Positions 54,950 through 64,000 of a stretch of DNA of 64,000 nt are shown here, in pieces; position 1 is the first letter of the stretch, and every line of letters begins with the position of its first letter. Source of the DNA: Undaria pinnatifida (Eukaryota > Sar > Phaeophyceae > Laminariales > Alariaceae); the NCBI GenBank assembly GCA_012845835.1, contig JABAKD010000005.1, positions 655,075-719,074 on the forward strand, read 5' to 3'. Under the pieces are notes generated by a model that did no database searches, was not told the origin of the DNA, and was given only the letters and a program-made list of their open reading frames with translations. Position numbers and translations under genes: made by a program.

Positions 54950-57060
54950 GGGGATTTTCCCGAGGACTGCCGTGGAAAAAATGGACTTCAGGCGGCGATC
55001 TTGGGCAAAAGCGTCGAGATTTCGTGTCCTCCTCACACTTCACTCGAGGAAGTCGACGACAGCGTCGTGAGTTCTGAACATGACGAGCTCGTTAGGGGCT
55101 CCGGCCCACCGTTGGTGTACAGTGCTGACACTACCGCCGGTTATGTGTGGCGGGCACCCACCAGGCTGCTGTTGAAAATACCAGGGGTTTTGACGGGTCT
55201 TGACCCGACCCGCGGCTCGAGTCAGGGGGGTTGCAAATGTCGCGGGTCGGGTAGGGTCGGGTCAGTATGTTTATGTCTCACGGGTCGGATCAGGTCGGGT
55301 GGGAGGTTTTATAATAACGCGGGTCTGGTTGGGCCGGGTCAAGAGGTTTCAAGATCTCGCGGTTCGGGTCGGGTCGGATCAAGAGGTTTTAAAATCTCGC
55401 GGGTCGAGTCGGGTCAAGAGGTTCTCGCGGGTCGGGTCGGGTCATGACCAGCGAGATACAGGTCACTCGCGGGCCAAGCCACCATGACCCGCGCGTTATT
55501 TTCACTCGCGGGCCAAGCCACTATGACCCGCGGGTTGTTTTTGGCTGACCCGCGGGTTGAACCTGCAGATTTGGCCTGTGGATCCGCCTTTTTCAAACTT
55601 ACCGCTGCCTGCGGAGGGCCACTGTTGTGTCGCCGACACGCGGGTCCGAACTAGTAGTGTAATACAGAACTTGCCGTTGCCTGCCCGAAAGCCTCTCTCG
55701 TGCCGATACTCCGATCATATGTCATCATAGCGTGTGGAACACAATCATGCCGGGCAGTAGCTACCCGTACCAGGCATACGGCAGTAGGCGAATCCCGTGT
55801 CACTCTCTTACAGGGTTCTTATACTCCTAAAGACGACACACATGGCAGTATAAAAACCCATGTATGAGTACGTACGTGCACATTATCAAGTGCCTCAGAA
55901 TCATGCGAAATATGACCAAACGCAAAAAGGCGAGAGCGATCGTCGAAACAGCACGAGCGGCAGCACCAGCACCAGCACCAACAGCAGGCTCCGGATCCTC
56001 GCCGATCGCAGCCCCTGATGACAGATCACCGCCCCAGCTGGGCTTGCTGTCGGAAGCGGCTCAACTATAGGCTGTTTGCCGGAGCCGGAGACTGCACAGC
56101 TAGCTTGCTCGTTGAGATGGGAGCAGAAGCCATCGGGTCAGAGCTGTCGTGTCGACCCGCGGGTCTAGCGCTACGGGCACCGCTAAGTGCGTATGTGTAG
56201 GTTGTGCTAATTATCATATTTCTCGCGCACAACACCAACTTCTAAAATATACATATAAGTAGCGAAGATCAAAACAGAGCACGGCATTCTGGGAAATGCA
56301 CGAGGGACTATGGACCAACCAATCAACCCAAACGCAACCCAAACGTACATATCACACCAACGGTTACACATTTGGACCCGTGAATTTTCGTCTGTGCCCC
56401 GTGAGATGCATCACGGGGCCAGTCGACCCGACCCGCATGAAACCCATACCTCACAAGCCAAGCGAAGGGTGGCGGGTCGGGTCGGGTCGGGTCGGGTCGG
56501 GTCGGGTCGGGTCAGGTCAGGCGCTTTTCAAATCTCACGGGTAGGGTCGAGTCGGGTCAACAGCTTTTCAGTTCTCGCGGGTCGTGTCGGATCGGGTCAG
56601 GGGGTTTCAAAATCTCGCGGGTCGGGTCGAGTTGGGTCAAGACATGTCAAACATTTCGCGGGTCGGGTCTGGTCAGGTGGTACCACCCGACCCGGCGCGA
56701 CCCATGAGGTTTGACCTAACCCGTGACCAGCCCTGAAAATACATTTGGCGGCTGTTGTGTGGAAAACAGAGACAAACACTCTCGATCGTCTCCCAACGGG
56801 CAATAACTAGAACTTTGACAGTATTTGACGGAAGAGGACAGGACAACGCGGGCAACCACTCGCACCCTAGAGCATGAATCAACATGAACTCTTCGGCGCT
56901 GTCACCTGCGCTCATGTGGCCTTGTCCGGTACGAAGAGGAGTGACAATGGGTTGTACTTATCCCGAGATCGAAGGCCAATTGTGGTTTGTTGGACAACGC
57001 TGACGCTGACTGAGGCTTGATCTAATTGACGAAGTGGGCCGGTTGACAACAAAAGAGCCG
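54950..57060 (+). mobile_element. Foldback-arm repeat interrupted by the second hAT-like element
   Basis: Sequence 54990-55181 and 56736-57060 is one continuous copy of the arm found at 37950-38500 (CTCGTTAGGGGCTCC, TTGGTGTACAG, then TTGGCGGCTG, CATGAACTCTTC-like, GTCACCTRCRCTCATGTG, GAAGAGGAGTGAC). It is split exactly where the hAT-like element lies. Only one arm is seen here. Confidence 0.85.
55182..56735. mobile_element. Second hAT-like element, 1.55 kb, inserted in the foldback repeat
   Basis: It begins CAGGGGTTTTGACGGGTC and ends GACCAGCCCTG in the same layout as 43516-45235. It is flanked by AAAATAC on both sides (55175-55181, 56736-56742), a 7-8 bp target duplication with one eroded base. 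Subterminal GGGTC arrays lie at 55200-55445 and 56470-56690. It is more diverged than the first element and lacks a transposase. Confidence 0.82.
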
Positions 57061-57629
57061 GAACCGTTGTTTTCATCGTTTTTTACCTGCAGCGACGGTA
57101 CGGCACTCTCTTCAGCAAAACACTCACAACAAAGTTTGGAATTGTTTTTGTTGAACTATCGCGTTGCCATTAGCAACGGTCTAAGTTCGCCCAAGCTTAT
57201 GCATCGGTATGGGTGTGATATTTATGCGTCGATCGTGCGTGCTTCGGGTTGATGAAGATGCCGATGATGTCTCCCATTTTCATTGTTAAAGATTGTACTT
57301 CGAAACAGGTATAACATCAGCCGTCGACGCGCACCCAGCTAACTGAGGGGATATTTTTCTTGTTCTAGGATCGCCCACAATAAAAGCTGTCGCTGTTAAT
57401 ATTTTTATATGTTATATGTTAATAGGAACACGCGCAGCGGGGTTTGTTGTTTTAACTACCGTCAACTTGCGCGCGCCGGTAGAGTTGACGGTGCTGTACT
57501 GGTAACCTCTGCTGCACTATAGATCTGTGTAGGATCCTTTGTGAAGGCCAAGAGTGATTTGGAAATCCTGGTATGTTGTTTTTCATCTCGGTATTAGACC
57601 GTGATCCCCTGAACCCTGAATCCCCTGAG

Positions 57630-57694
<65 letters not shown>

Positions 57695-57815
57695 GGTGTT
57701 GGTGTTGGTGTTGGTGTTGGTGTTGTGCTTGTTGTTGTTGTTGTGCTTGTTGTGCTTGCTGTTGTTGTGCTTGTTGTTGTTGTTGTTGTTGTTGCTGTCG
57801 CTGTCGTTGTCCTCG
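57630..57815. repeat. GTT/GTTGTGCTT array
   Basis: About 70 bases of perfect GTT, then GTTGGT and GTTGTGCTT units. PolyLeu, polyGln and polyThr frames across it are artefacts. Confidence 0.95.
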
Positions 57816-58339
57816 TCGTCGGCGTCTTTGCCTTGTTGTTCTCGTCGTCGTTGTTGCGCAACACGTACCATGCATGTGTCAGACATGGCGTACTGTTGGG
57901 CGGGTGAACGGGACGCCGCTTTTTTGGGCGACTGGTGCAATGTCCATTAAAAAACAGATGCTATGAGCACCTTTTGCAAGGTCGAGACCCGCGGAAGGTC
58001 CCAAGAACGCACGCAAATGTGGCACCTTGCGCAACCCCCGATGGTTCGGGTATTCAACGCAACGTTCGAAGCGTCGAGAATCACGCAAGGTCGCCAGAAC
58101 GTGGTTGGGTTATCACCTTGCGCGACCGATCGTTGTTTTGGGCTTTTTTAGGCCCCTTTTGAAATGTTAACAAAAACACAAAAACTTCAGAACGAGGAGT
58201 ACGACGCAAAGAGAAAACGACACCAAAAGAGGTCAGAATGGAAAACGAACTGGAGCGCTGTGATCGCAGGACGAATTAAGACAACAAGACATGTTTCCAC
58301 CTGGTTTTTGATAACCCTCCCCGCATCTGTCCTATAACT

Positions 58340-58500
58340 ACAGTAGTAGAGGTCCCTATATAGTGCCGGTCGAGTAGTGCCGGTTGCCCGCTATAGTGCC
58401 TGTGAAATGGTGTGACACAGATGGAAACAACTAGTAGTGTCAGCATGTGGGATAGTGCCGGTCGCCGCTAAGATGCCGCTATAGTGCCCACTGGCACATA
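58340..58500. repeat. TATAGTGCCGGT short repeats
   Basis: TAGTGCCGGT or TAGTGCC occurs about seven times in 150 bases, at irregular spacing. Confidence 0.7.
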
Positions 58501-58639
58501 CCGGCACTGTAGGGGGACTACTGCTGTACGTGTTCCTTTGCGCCATACAAAGAGGTCATTATGGGCCGCAGGTCGTATCACCCGGTTGTTTACATATTTG
58601 CTAAATATTGGTGTGAAAGGGGTGTGCCATCTTAGCACG

Positions 58640-59960
58640 CACGGTATAACACACCCCTTGGGATGTGTTCGCGAGTCTTTTGCCTCCAAAACATCGGTGA
58701 CACAACCAAAATGGTTACTTCACAAATATCTCATCGCAATGTTTTCTTTGGCGCATCCGCCCGCGTATGTATGCACTCTCCCCGTTGTCAACATAATCAG
58801 TTTGAGATTTTTGCAGCACAAGTCGTGTGTGTCACCTTTATATCGGAGGAAGTAGACTCGGAAATGCATCCTACGGGATGTGTTACCTTGCACGTTAAGA
58901 AAACACGCTCTGGGCCGAAGTTCCCATCCAATGTTCTCCGCGACGGAGAGAGAGTGCATACGTGCGCGGATCAATGCATCTGCGGAAACAACTGGACATT
59001 TTTTTGCAAGGCCACCATTCTGGTTGGGTGTCCCACCGTGGTTTTGGAGGAAATTAGCTCGAAATTATTCCTAGGGGGTATGTCATCTTGAGTGTTAAGG
59101 CCACTTCTTTTACGGTCGGATTCCGCCAGTCGAAAACGGCCCTTTTCGACTGGACTTTTTTTCGACTGGATTCTTCTAGTCCTTCTTCTTATCATCAGTC
59201 GAGTCGATTTTATAGTTTTTGTGCTCTTCCTAGAGGCGGTTGGTGTGAGGGAGTACTGCTGTACAGCAGTCGAAATCGGTTGGCAGCTCTGTGCTTCGCG
59301 CTTTCTCCGCGAGCAACGGCTTGACGAACCCTCGTCCCAGCGAGCTGGTGGCTTTGGGCTTAGCCGAAAGCCGCCAAAGCTACGTTCGTGGAGTTGCACT
59401 CAGCCGAGAGCCGCCAAAGCTACAGCAGGCGCAGCCGTTGTTGGCAGTATGGGATCGATACCGCGCGCTGCTGCCGTCGTGTAAAACACCCTGCTGGCGA
59501 GCGGAGCTAGGAATGCGCCACGCTGACTTGCTGCGAGAAGCAACAGCAGTGATAGCCAAGCTAGCGTCAGCGCCTTGTATGATACTGCAGTGTGGTAGCT
59601 GGTATGGGTGTGTGGCCGTGTGGCCGTGTGGGTGTGTGTTTGGTAGTGGGATGAGCGATGCGATCGGTTCGAAAAACACGTGTAAAACTTTTTCGACTGA
59701 GTTTTCGACTGGAGATTCCAGTCGAAAATGTCGAGTTTTGCGACTGGATCCGCCAGTCGGAATTGTCAGTCGAAAAAAGTCGAGTCGAAACAGCCCTTTT
59801 TCGACTGTGTAAGAAGGCCCGATTTGGGCTTCAGTCGAACAAGGCCGTTTTCGACTGACAAATCGGACTGTATGAGAAATGGCCTAAGAAACCACACCCG
59901 CGCGGACGAATTTCGAAGGCGTTTTTTTCGACGACGGGGAGAGTGCATACATAGGCAGAA
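58640..59960 (+). repeat. Degenerate tandem repeat of about 230 bp, split by a MITE
   Basis: GGGATGTGTTACCTTGCACG, then GTTAAGAAAACACGC and GACGGAGAGAGAGTGCATAC (58870-58960), recurs as GGGTATGTCATCTTGAGTG, then GTTAAG, [MITE], AAACCACACCCGCGC and GACGGGGAGAGTGCATAC (59075-59950). A weaker first unit lies at 58640-58760. Related short blocks lie at 41555-41620 and 61425-61500. Confidence 0.75.
59099..59884. mobile_element. PIF/Harbinger-like MITE, 786 bp, TAA target duplication
   Basis: The ends GGCCACTTCTTTTACGGTCG and (inverted) GGCCATTTCTCATACAGTCC form a terminal inverted repeat of about 55 bp that continues through CAGTCGAAAACGGCC. TAA flanks both sides (59096-59098, 59885-59887). A GGCC-type end and a 3-bp TWA duplication are typical of PIF/Harbinger. 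The subterminal parts are rich in TTTTCGACTGG units. No transposase is present. Confidence 0.82.
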
Positions 59961-60000
59961 CGGTGTGCCTACGGAAATTGCACACCTCGGACAGATCACG

Positions 60001-60066
60001 ATCATATAGATCATATAGATCATACAGATCATACAGATCTTACAAATATACATATATATATATATT
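60001..60066. repeat. ATCATATAG and AT simple repeats
   Basis: Five ATCATATAG/ATCATACAG units, then a short TA run. Confidence 0.85.
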
Positions 60067-60114
60067 TTCTTGGCCTTGCGCTCGCCATTTTGACCCAAAC
60101 CGCTCGTGGCGGGG

Positions 60115-60300
60115 ACTGTACTTTGTCGCGATTTGTTCGGGGGCGTGCTCTCCGACCTCCGGTCCCCCGGGAGGGTCGGCCGCCCTGCCGGCGCCGACCT
60201 CGTGGGGACCTGTGCGGGCGACGGCAAGGTCGAGATCTACGACATGCTTCGCCCGCCCGGCGCAAACACGCCGTCCATGTTTGGTGCCGATGGCGGATGT
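60115..60300 (+). CDS. Exon-like fragment, possibly WD-repeat related, cut by a repeat
   Basis: An open frame reads RDLFGGVLSDLRSPGRVGRP, then AGADLVGTCAGDGKVEIYDM and LRPPGANTPSMFGADGG. Nearly nine in ten third positions are G or C, the strongest coding bias outside the dehydrogenase. DLVGTCAGDGKVEIYDM resembles the end of a WD40 blade (G-DG-V-I-D), but one blade is not enough to assign a family. The coding signal ends at about 60300, where the dispersed GAGTTTCGACGAAAT repeat begins. No start, acceptor or partner exon is clear. Confidence 0.4.
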
Positions 60301-60309
60301 AGTGATGCC

Positions 60310-60640
60310 ATGCTATATATTATAAAAAATATAAATACACTCCAGCTGTGAGATCGAATATTTCGTCGAAACTCATCTTTGCAAGCTGTGTGTGATACTC
60401 CGATCGCGCGTATTACAGGTTGTGTGTCCTCATTGAGGATATAGGTCGGCGACTCCCCTTGCAACTACAGTGTAGCTATCAGGGTCAACAGTGTGATGTT
60501 AGTCAGTCTGTGCGCGGAAACTATAAAACCCGTTACTGAGGGGTACAAAATCTGACAGCTGTGGAAGGAAATGCATTCGTTTATCAAGTGAATCCTGTAA
60601 GTCGAATAACCGGTGAGGGGAGAGCGGAGTTTTGAATGAC
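60310..60640 (-). repeat. Dispersed repeat, reverse copy of 53880-54180
   Basis: TATTATAAAAAATATAAATA, CACTCCAGCTGTGAGATCG, ATTTCGTCGAAACTC, GCAAGCTGTGTGTGAT, ATATAGGTCGGCGACTCCCC and AATCTGACAGCTGT all occur as the reverse complement of the copy at 54 kb. Confidence 0.9.
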
Positions 60641-61110
60641 GTGGGGGCCTGGTTTTGATCAAGAGGGAGTGGGGGTGGGGGGGGGAAGGGGGGGGAGGAG
60701 GGGGAGGGGGGGGGGCGGGGGGCGGGCGGGGCAGCTCAATCTGTGCGTGGAAATTATACATTCTTTTAAGGGGATAAATGTGACGGTTTTGGAAAGAATG
60801 CACCAGTGTATCATGTATATCCTCGTACAACCAGTGAGTAGAGGGCGAAGTGTTCGAGGGGGTGGGGGTGGGGTGGGGGGGTGGGGAGGTGGAGGGTGGG
60901 GGAGGGGCAGGGGGGGGGGGCTTTAGGTCGCTTATATGTAGGGGGTTGCGATACGTGTGGTGTTAGGTCCAGGCGATGGTGCGGGTGGTGGGGAAGGAGG
61001 GGGCGTTGGGGGCGGGAGGGGGGGGGGTGGGAATTGCAGCAGCGGCATGGATGGCTCTAGAAAGATAATGAGGTGATATCCAGTGCGTGGAGGCGTATAT
61101 TACTCTGGCG
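60640..61110 (-). repeat. Poly-G arrays, reverse copy of the 52.9-53.9 kb unit
   Basis: G-runs separated by linkers (GGGGATAAATGTGACGGTTTT, CAGGCGATGGTGCGGGTG, GGCATGGATGGCTCTAGAAAG) that are the reverse complement of the poly-C-associated unit. It continues directly from the preceding repeat, so together they form an inverted counterpart of 52.9-54.2 kb. Confidence 0.85.
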
Positions 61111-62673
61111 GATTTCGATATTAGGTGGGGCGTTTGAGCAGGAGAGAGCGGGAGAAAAAAAAGAAAATAAAAAAGATATGTGTCAGCAAACATGGGACAC
61201 CTCGGCCAGGCTCCTTTTTTGTTTTTTTGGACAAGGTGTATAGCCTGCAACTCGCGACAACTGGGACGAGGGCTCGGGGCATGGGCCACTACACCAGGCA
61301 ATACGAACGGGGATGTTGGGGCATGAGCTGGACCGTACAGGTCTTCCTGAAATATCTACGTCATCAAGTGGAAATCGATTATCTGACCTGTGAAAATTTT
61401 GGACGAAATCTTCCCCAAATACGCTGTTTTCGCCGTGTGTGCTGCCCTTGTGTTGGAGGTAGTGGGATTGGACATGCATCCCAATGAGTGTACTGTTTTG
61501 CGTGTTATCGATCCCCCGAAGTATATGCCCCTCAGCCTTCTTATCCTGACCAGAGGGGGCGTTATTGCATACCAGGTATTCACAGACGCGTGGTACTAGT
61601 AATACGATAGAAGTAGCACTTTTCGGCTACACTAGATGTTGAAGTCCTGTATGACCGGGCTCCGTAACCCCCGATTTCGTCGGAATGTGATTATTTTTCA
61701 TCAGCATGCATTTTTGTATACCTATGATCGGCCAAAAAAGGGTTTGTTCATCGGGTTGCGCCTTCACGTTTCTCGAAATCAGTTTTTGGGTGCTCAAGGT
61801 GTAGAGCTTGTCATGTGAGAAGCCCTAGAAGGCAAACAGAACAGGATGAACCTCTACCGTAGCATGTGTCGACACTTTAGATATCGTATTTATTATATAT
61901 CGTGTATCACATATATCACATATTTCGAAGTATATCACATATAGCACATATATCAACCGCCGTCTCCGTGAGCGCACAGCAATACGAGTTGGACTATGCT
62001 CTGCAACGTTTTGCATTGTTGCAGTTCAGACGCGAAGGACATGTGTCACCCCGTAGCTGCGCAGCCCGCGCTGCTTCGAGTGGCGGATTCTCTTACACCG
62101 CATGCTACTATTAATGATACTTGGTAGCACTTTAATACTAATACTATCAATACTAAGAGTAGTAATAATAGTTTGGTAGGAGTGAACCTCAATTGATATG
62201 GTGCTCCTCGCGTAAGGGGCTATGTACCTCACACAAACACCTATTTTTTGAAAAAATGCAAGTGCAACCTGATGATCAATTTCATGGCCTATGATCGGTA
62301 TACAACAAGAAATGTTGTAAGGCACTAACGGCGTTCCAATGGTATTGGGTAGTTTAGTACTCAGTTGATGAGTTGAGGGGCCTAGTCACTAATAAAAGGG
62401 TCAAAATATTTAGTCCTAAATCGCTACTCCTACGGCAGTCCTCGTCTATCTCGACATCTTTTTCTTCACCCCTTTGCTAAGCAGCTCGCGTTGCTTCGAG
62501 TGACGGATGCTGTAGTCGACACGTCGATTCGCCACGTTTTCCATCTGAGAGGCGCCAAGAAGTCTTTTTGATTTGTTAAACATCTTTTCGCAACATGTCT
62601 TTTTCCCTCTGAGGTTCCAAGAAGATTAATTAAACTATAAACAACCCTCGGAACGTACACTGTTTTTTTTCAG
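61111..62673. other. Gene-poor stretch before the right-edge gene
   Basis: No firm exon. A plus frame at 61230-61390 (GMGHYTRQYERGCWGMSW) has mild coding bias but no support. Upstream exons of the gene starting at 62674 were not found here. TATCACATATATCAC repeats lie at 61895-61960. Confidence 0.4.
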
Positions 62674-64000
62674 GTGTGCCGACGTCGGGGCTCCGGACAC
62701 CACCCGGCGTGGCGGTCGCGAAAGAAGCCTTCCTGCCCGATTCTTGCCTGTCCAAGACCCAGACGCCGTCGTCCCTACGCGAGTTATTGGCAAGCGCAAA
62801 GGTAGAATGCGTGAGGGTGGATGTGAAAAAGAAGAATCCCTTGATGGGGCGGGAGGGATCGGGAGAAGGCGAGGACCGGGACAGCCCCGCGTGCTTACCG
62901 ACGGGACAGGGGCCCGTAGGAAGCGCAATCGTCAGGCGAACCGAATTAAGAGGGAAGCCGAGTCTCCGCCGACCCGAGAGCGGCGTCTTGCAAAAGACCG
63001 CGAACGAGCTGCTGTCAGGCGGCGGGGGGAGTCTCCGTCGGCCCGAGAGCGGCGTCTTGCCATCGACCGCGATCGGCATGCCGCGAGTCGGCAGAGTGAG
63101 TTGATTTTTGCTGCCGGAAAAGGTCGATCGGCTGGCGCGCTGCAGGCGGAGTCTCCTGTCGAGCGCTATCTGCGGGCCGCCAGAATGCAGGCGCAAGCTC
63201 CGCCAACCCAAGAGTGGCGTCCTACTCCGGAGCAAGGTGGGACGGCTGTTACGCTGGAGATGCAGTCCCCTACTGAACTCTATCTGCCAATGCAGGTGGG
63301 ACATGCTGCCGCTGAGCAAGGTAGGACAGCTGTCACGGCACCGTTGCAGTCTCCTGCTGAACGCTGTCTGTCGACCGAAGACCGCGTCCTACATATGAGT
63401 AAGATAAGTACGACGCCGGTGCTGTCTCGTGCTGACCGCTATCTGCCGGCCCAGGAATGTCATCCTACTGGCGAGCAAGGCAGGACGGCTGCTGCACTGG
63501 GGGTGCAGTCTCCTGCTGACCTCTCTATGCCGATCCCAGGGCGACATCCTGCTGGTGAACAAGGTGAAACGGCCCTCAACCTGCGGGTGCAATCTCCTGC
63601 TGAACGTTATCTACAGGCCGCCAGGCAGCAGGCCCAGGCTGCTGCCGAACCCCGCGTACCCACCGCCTCACGGCAGGAATTGGCCGTCATTCGGCAGGAT
63701 CAGGCCGCCACGCGACAGGAACTGTCTCCGTCAACCCGAGCACCGCGAATCTCCAACGCCGATCGAATAAATGCCGAGCGGAAGGCCGAGGCCGCGTCGG
63801 ACCTTGAGCGGCGTGGTGCCGTGGTCCGCTCTCAAACAACCGCCGAGCGGGTCCAAGAAAAGGAGAGGTTGAGGCTGCATGTTCAGGCTGCGCCGTCCCT
63901 AGAGGGTCTTCGCGCCACCGACGGCGAGGGAACAGCCGCCGATCCGGATCGAGAGGAGCCTCTCTTCGATCGAATGGTTGCCAGGCTGCAGGCCGAGGCG
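62674..64000 (+). CDS. Basic protein with STPR-like repeats, partial, runs off the right edge
   Basis: Exon starts after TTTTTTTTCAG (62663-62673) and stays open for about 442 codons to the window end. It opens with CADVGAPDTTRRGGRERSLP and then ARFLPV, matching the ARRSGRHTSVPARFVS motif of the minus-strand paralogue at the same distance from an equivalent TTTCAG|G acceptor. A basic region follows (GKRKGRMR, GRRRGPGQPRV, loosely AT-hook-like), then about two 23-residue units (RREAESPPTRERRLAKDRER type; RRRGESPSARERRLAIDRDR). After that come degenerate Gln/Ala-rich units with QSPAERYL or QSPAERCL spaced about 50 residues apart, and an Arg/Glu-rich region. Long open length and third-position bias support coding. 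DNA binding is inferred from the STPR-like repeats. Its 5' exons and its end are not in view. Confidence 0.65.

Overview
The window is eukaryotic nuclear DNA. It has one long, intron-rich gene with GT-AG introns and no operon-like packing, and most of the rest is repeats and transposon debris. The recognisable gene is a long-chain mannitol 2-dehydrogenase, an enzyme of the mannitol cycle. Long introns, scattered small exons and a high repeat load around that gene fit a stramenopile, most plausibly a brown alga. The lineage is an inference: no rRNA or other marker gene is present.

Layout. 1-1.8 kb: repeats and a possible gene end on the minus strand. 1.9-18.4 kb: the mannitol 2-dehydrogenase gene on the plus strand. 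I reconstruct 16 exons that join in one frame (1,893 bp, 630 codons plus stop). Its introns carry minisatellites and many degraded second copies of the neighbouring exons ('exon echoes'). 18.4-30.8 kb: no convincing gene; tandem duplications, inverted repeats and a tRNA-like repeat. 30.8-32.0 kb (minus): a single-exon-like coding block with a basic Gly/Arg region and 23-residue repeats resembling the STPR DNA-binding repeat. 32-48 kb: nested DNA transposons, long inverted repeats and satellites, with two possible orphan exons. 48.7-51 kb: a decayed Ty3/Gypsy integrase with a C-terminal chromodomain. 51-62.6 kb: poly-C arrays, a second hAT-like element inside another repeat, a Harbinger-like MITE, and a short exon-like fragment near 60.2 kb. 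62.67 kb to the right edge (plus): a second, longer paralogue of the STPR-like gene, open to the end of the window.

The main points of interest are the exon echoes in the dehydrogenase introns, the pair of divergent STPR-like paralogues that share a splice acceptor and N-terminal motif, and the nested transposon insertions whose target sites can be read directly.
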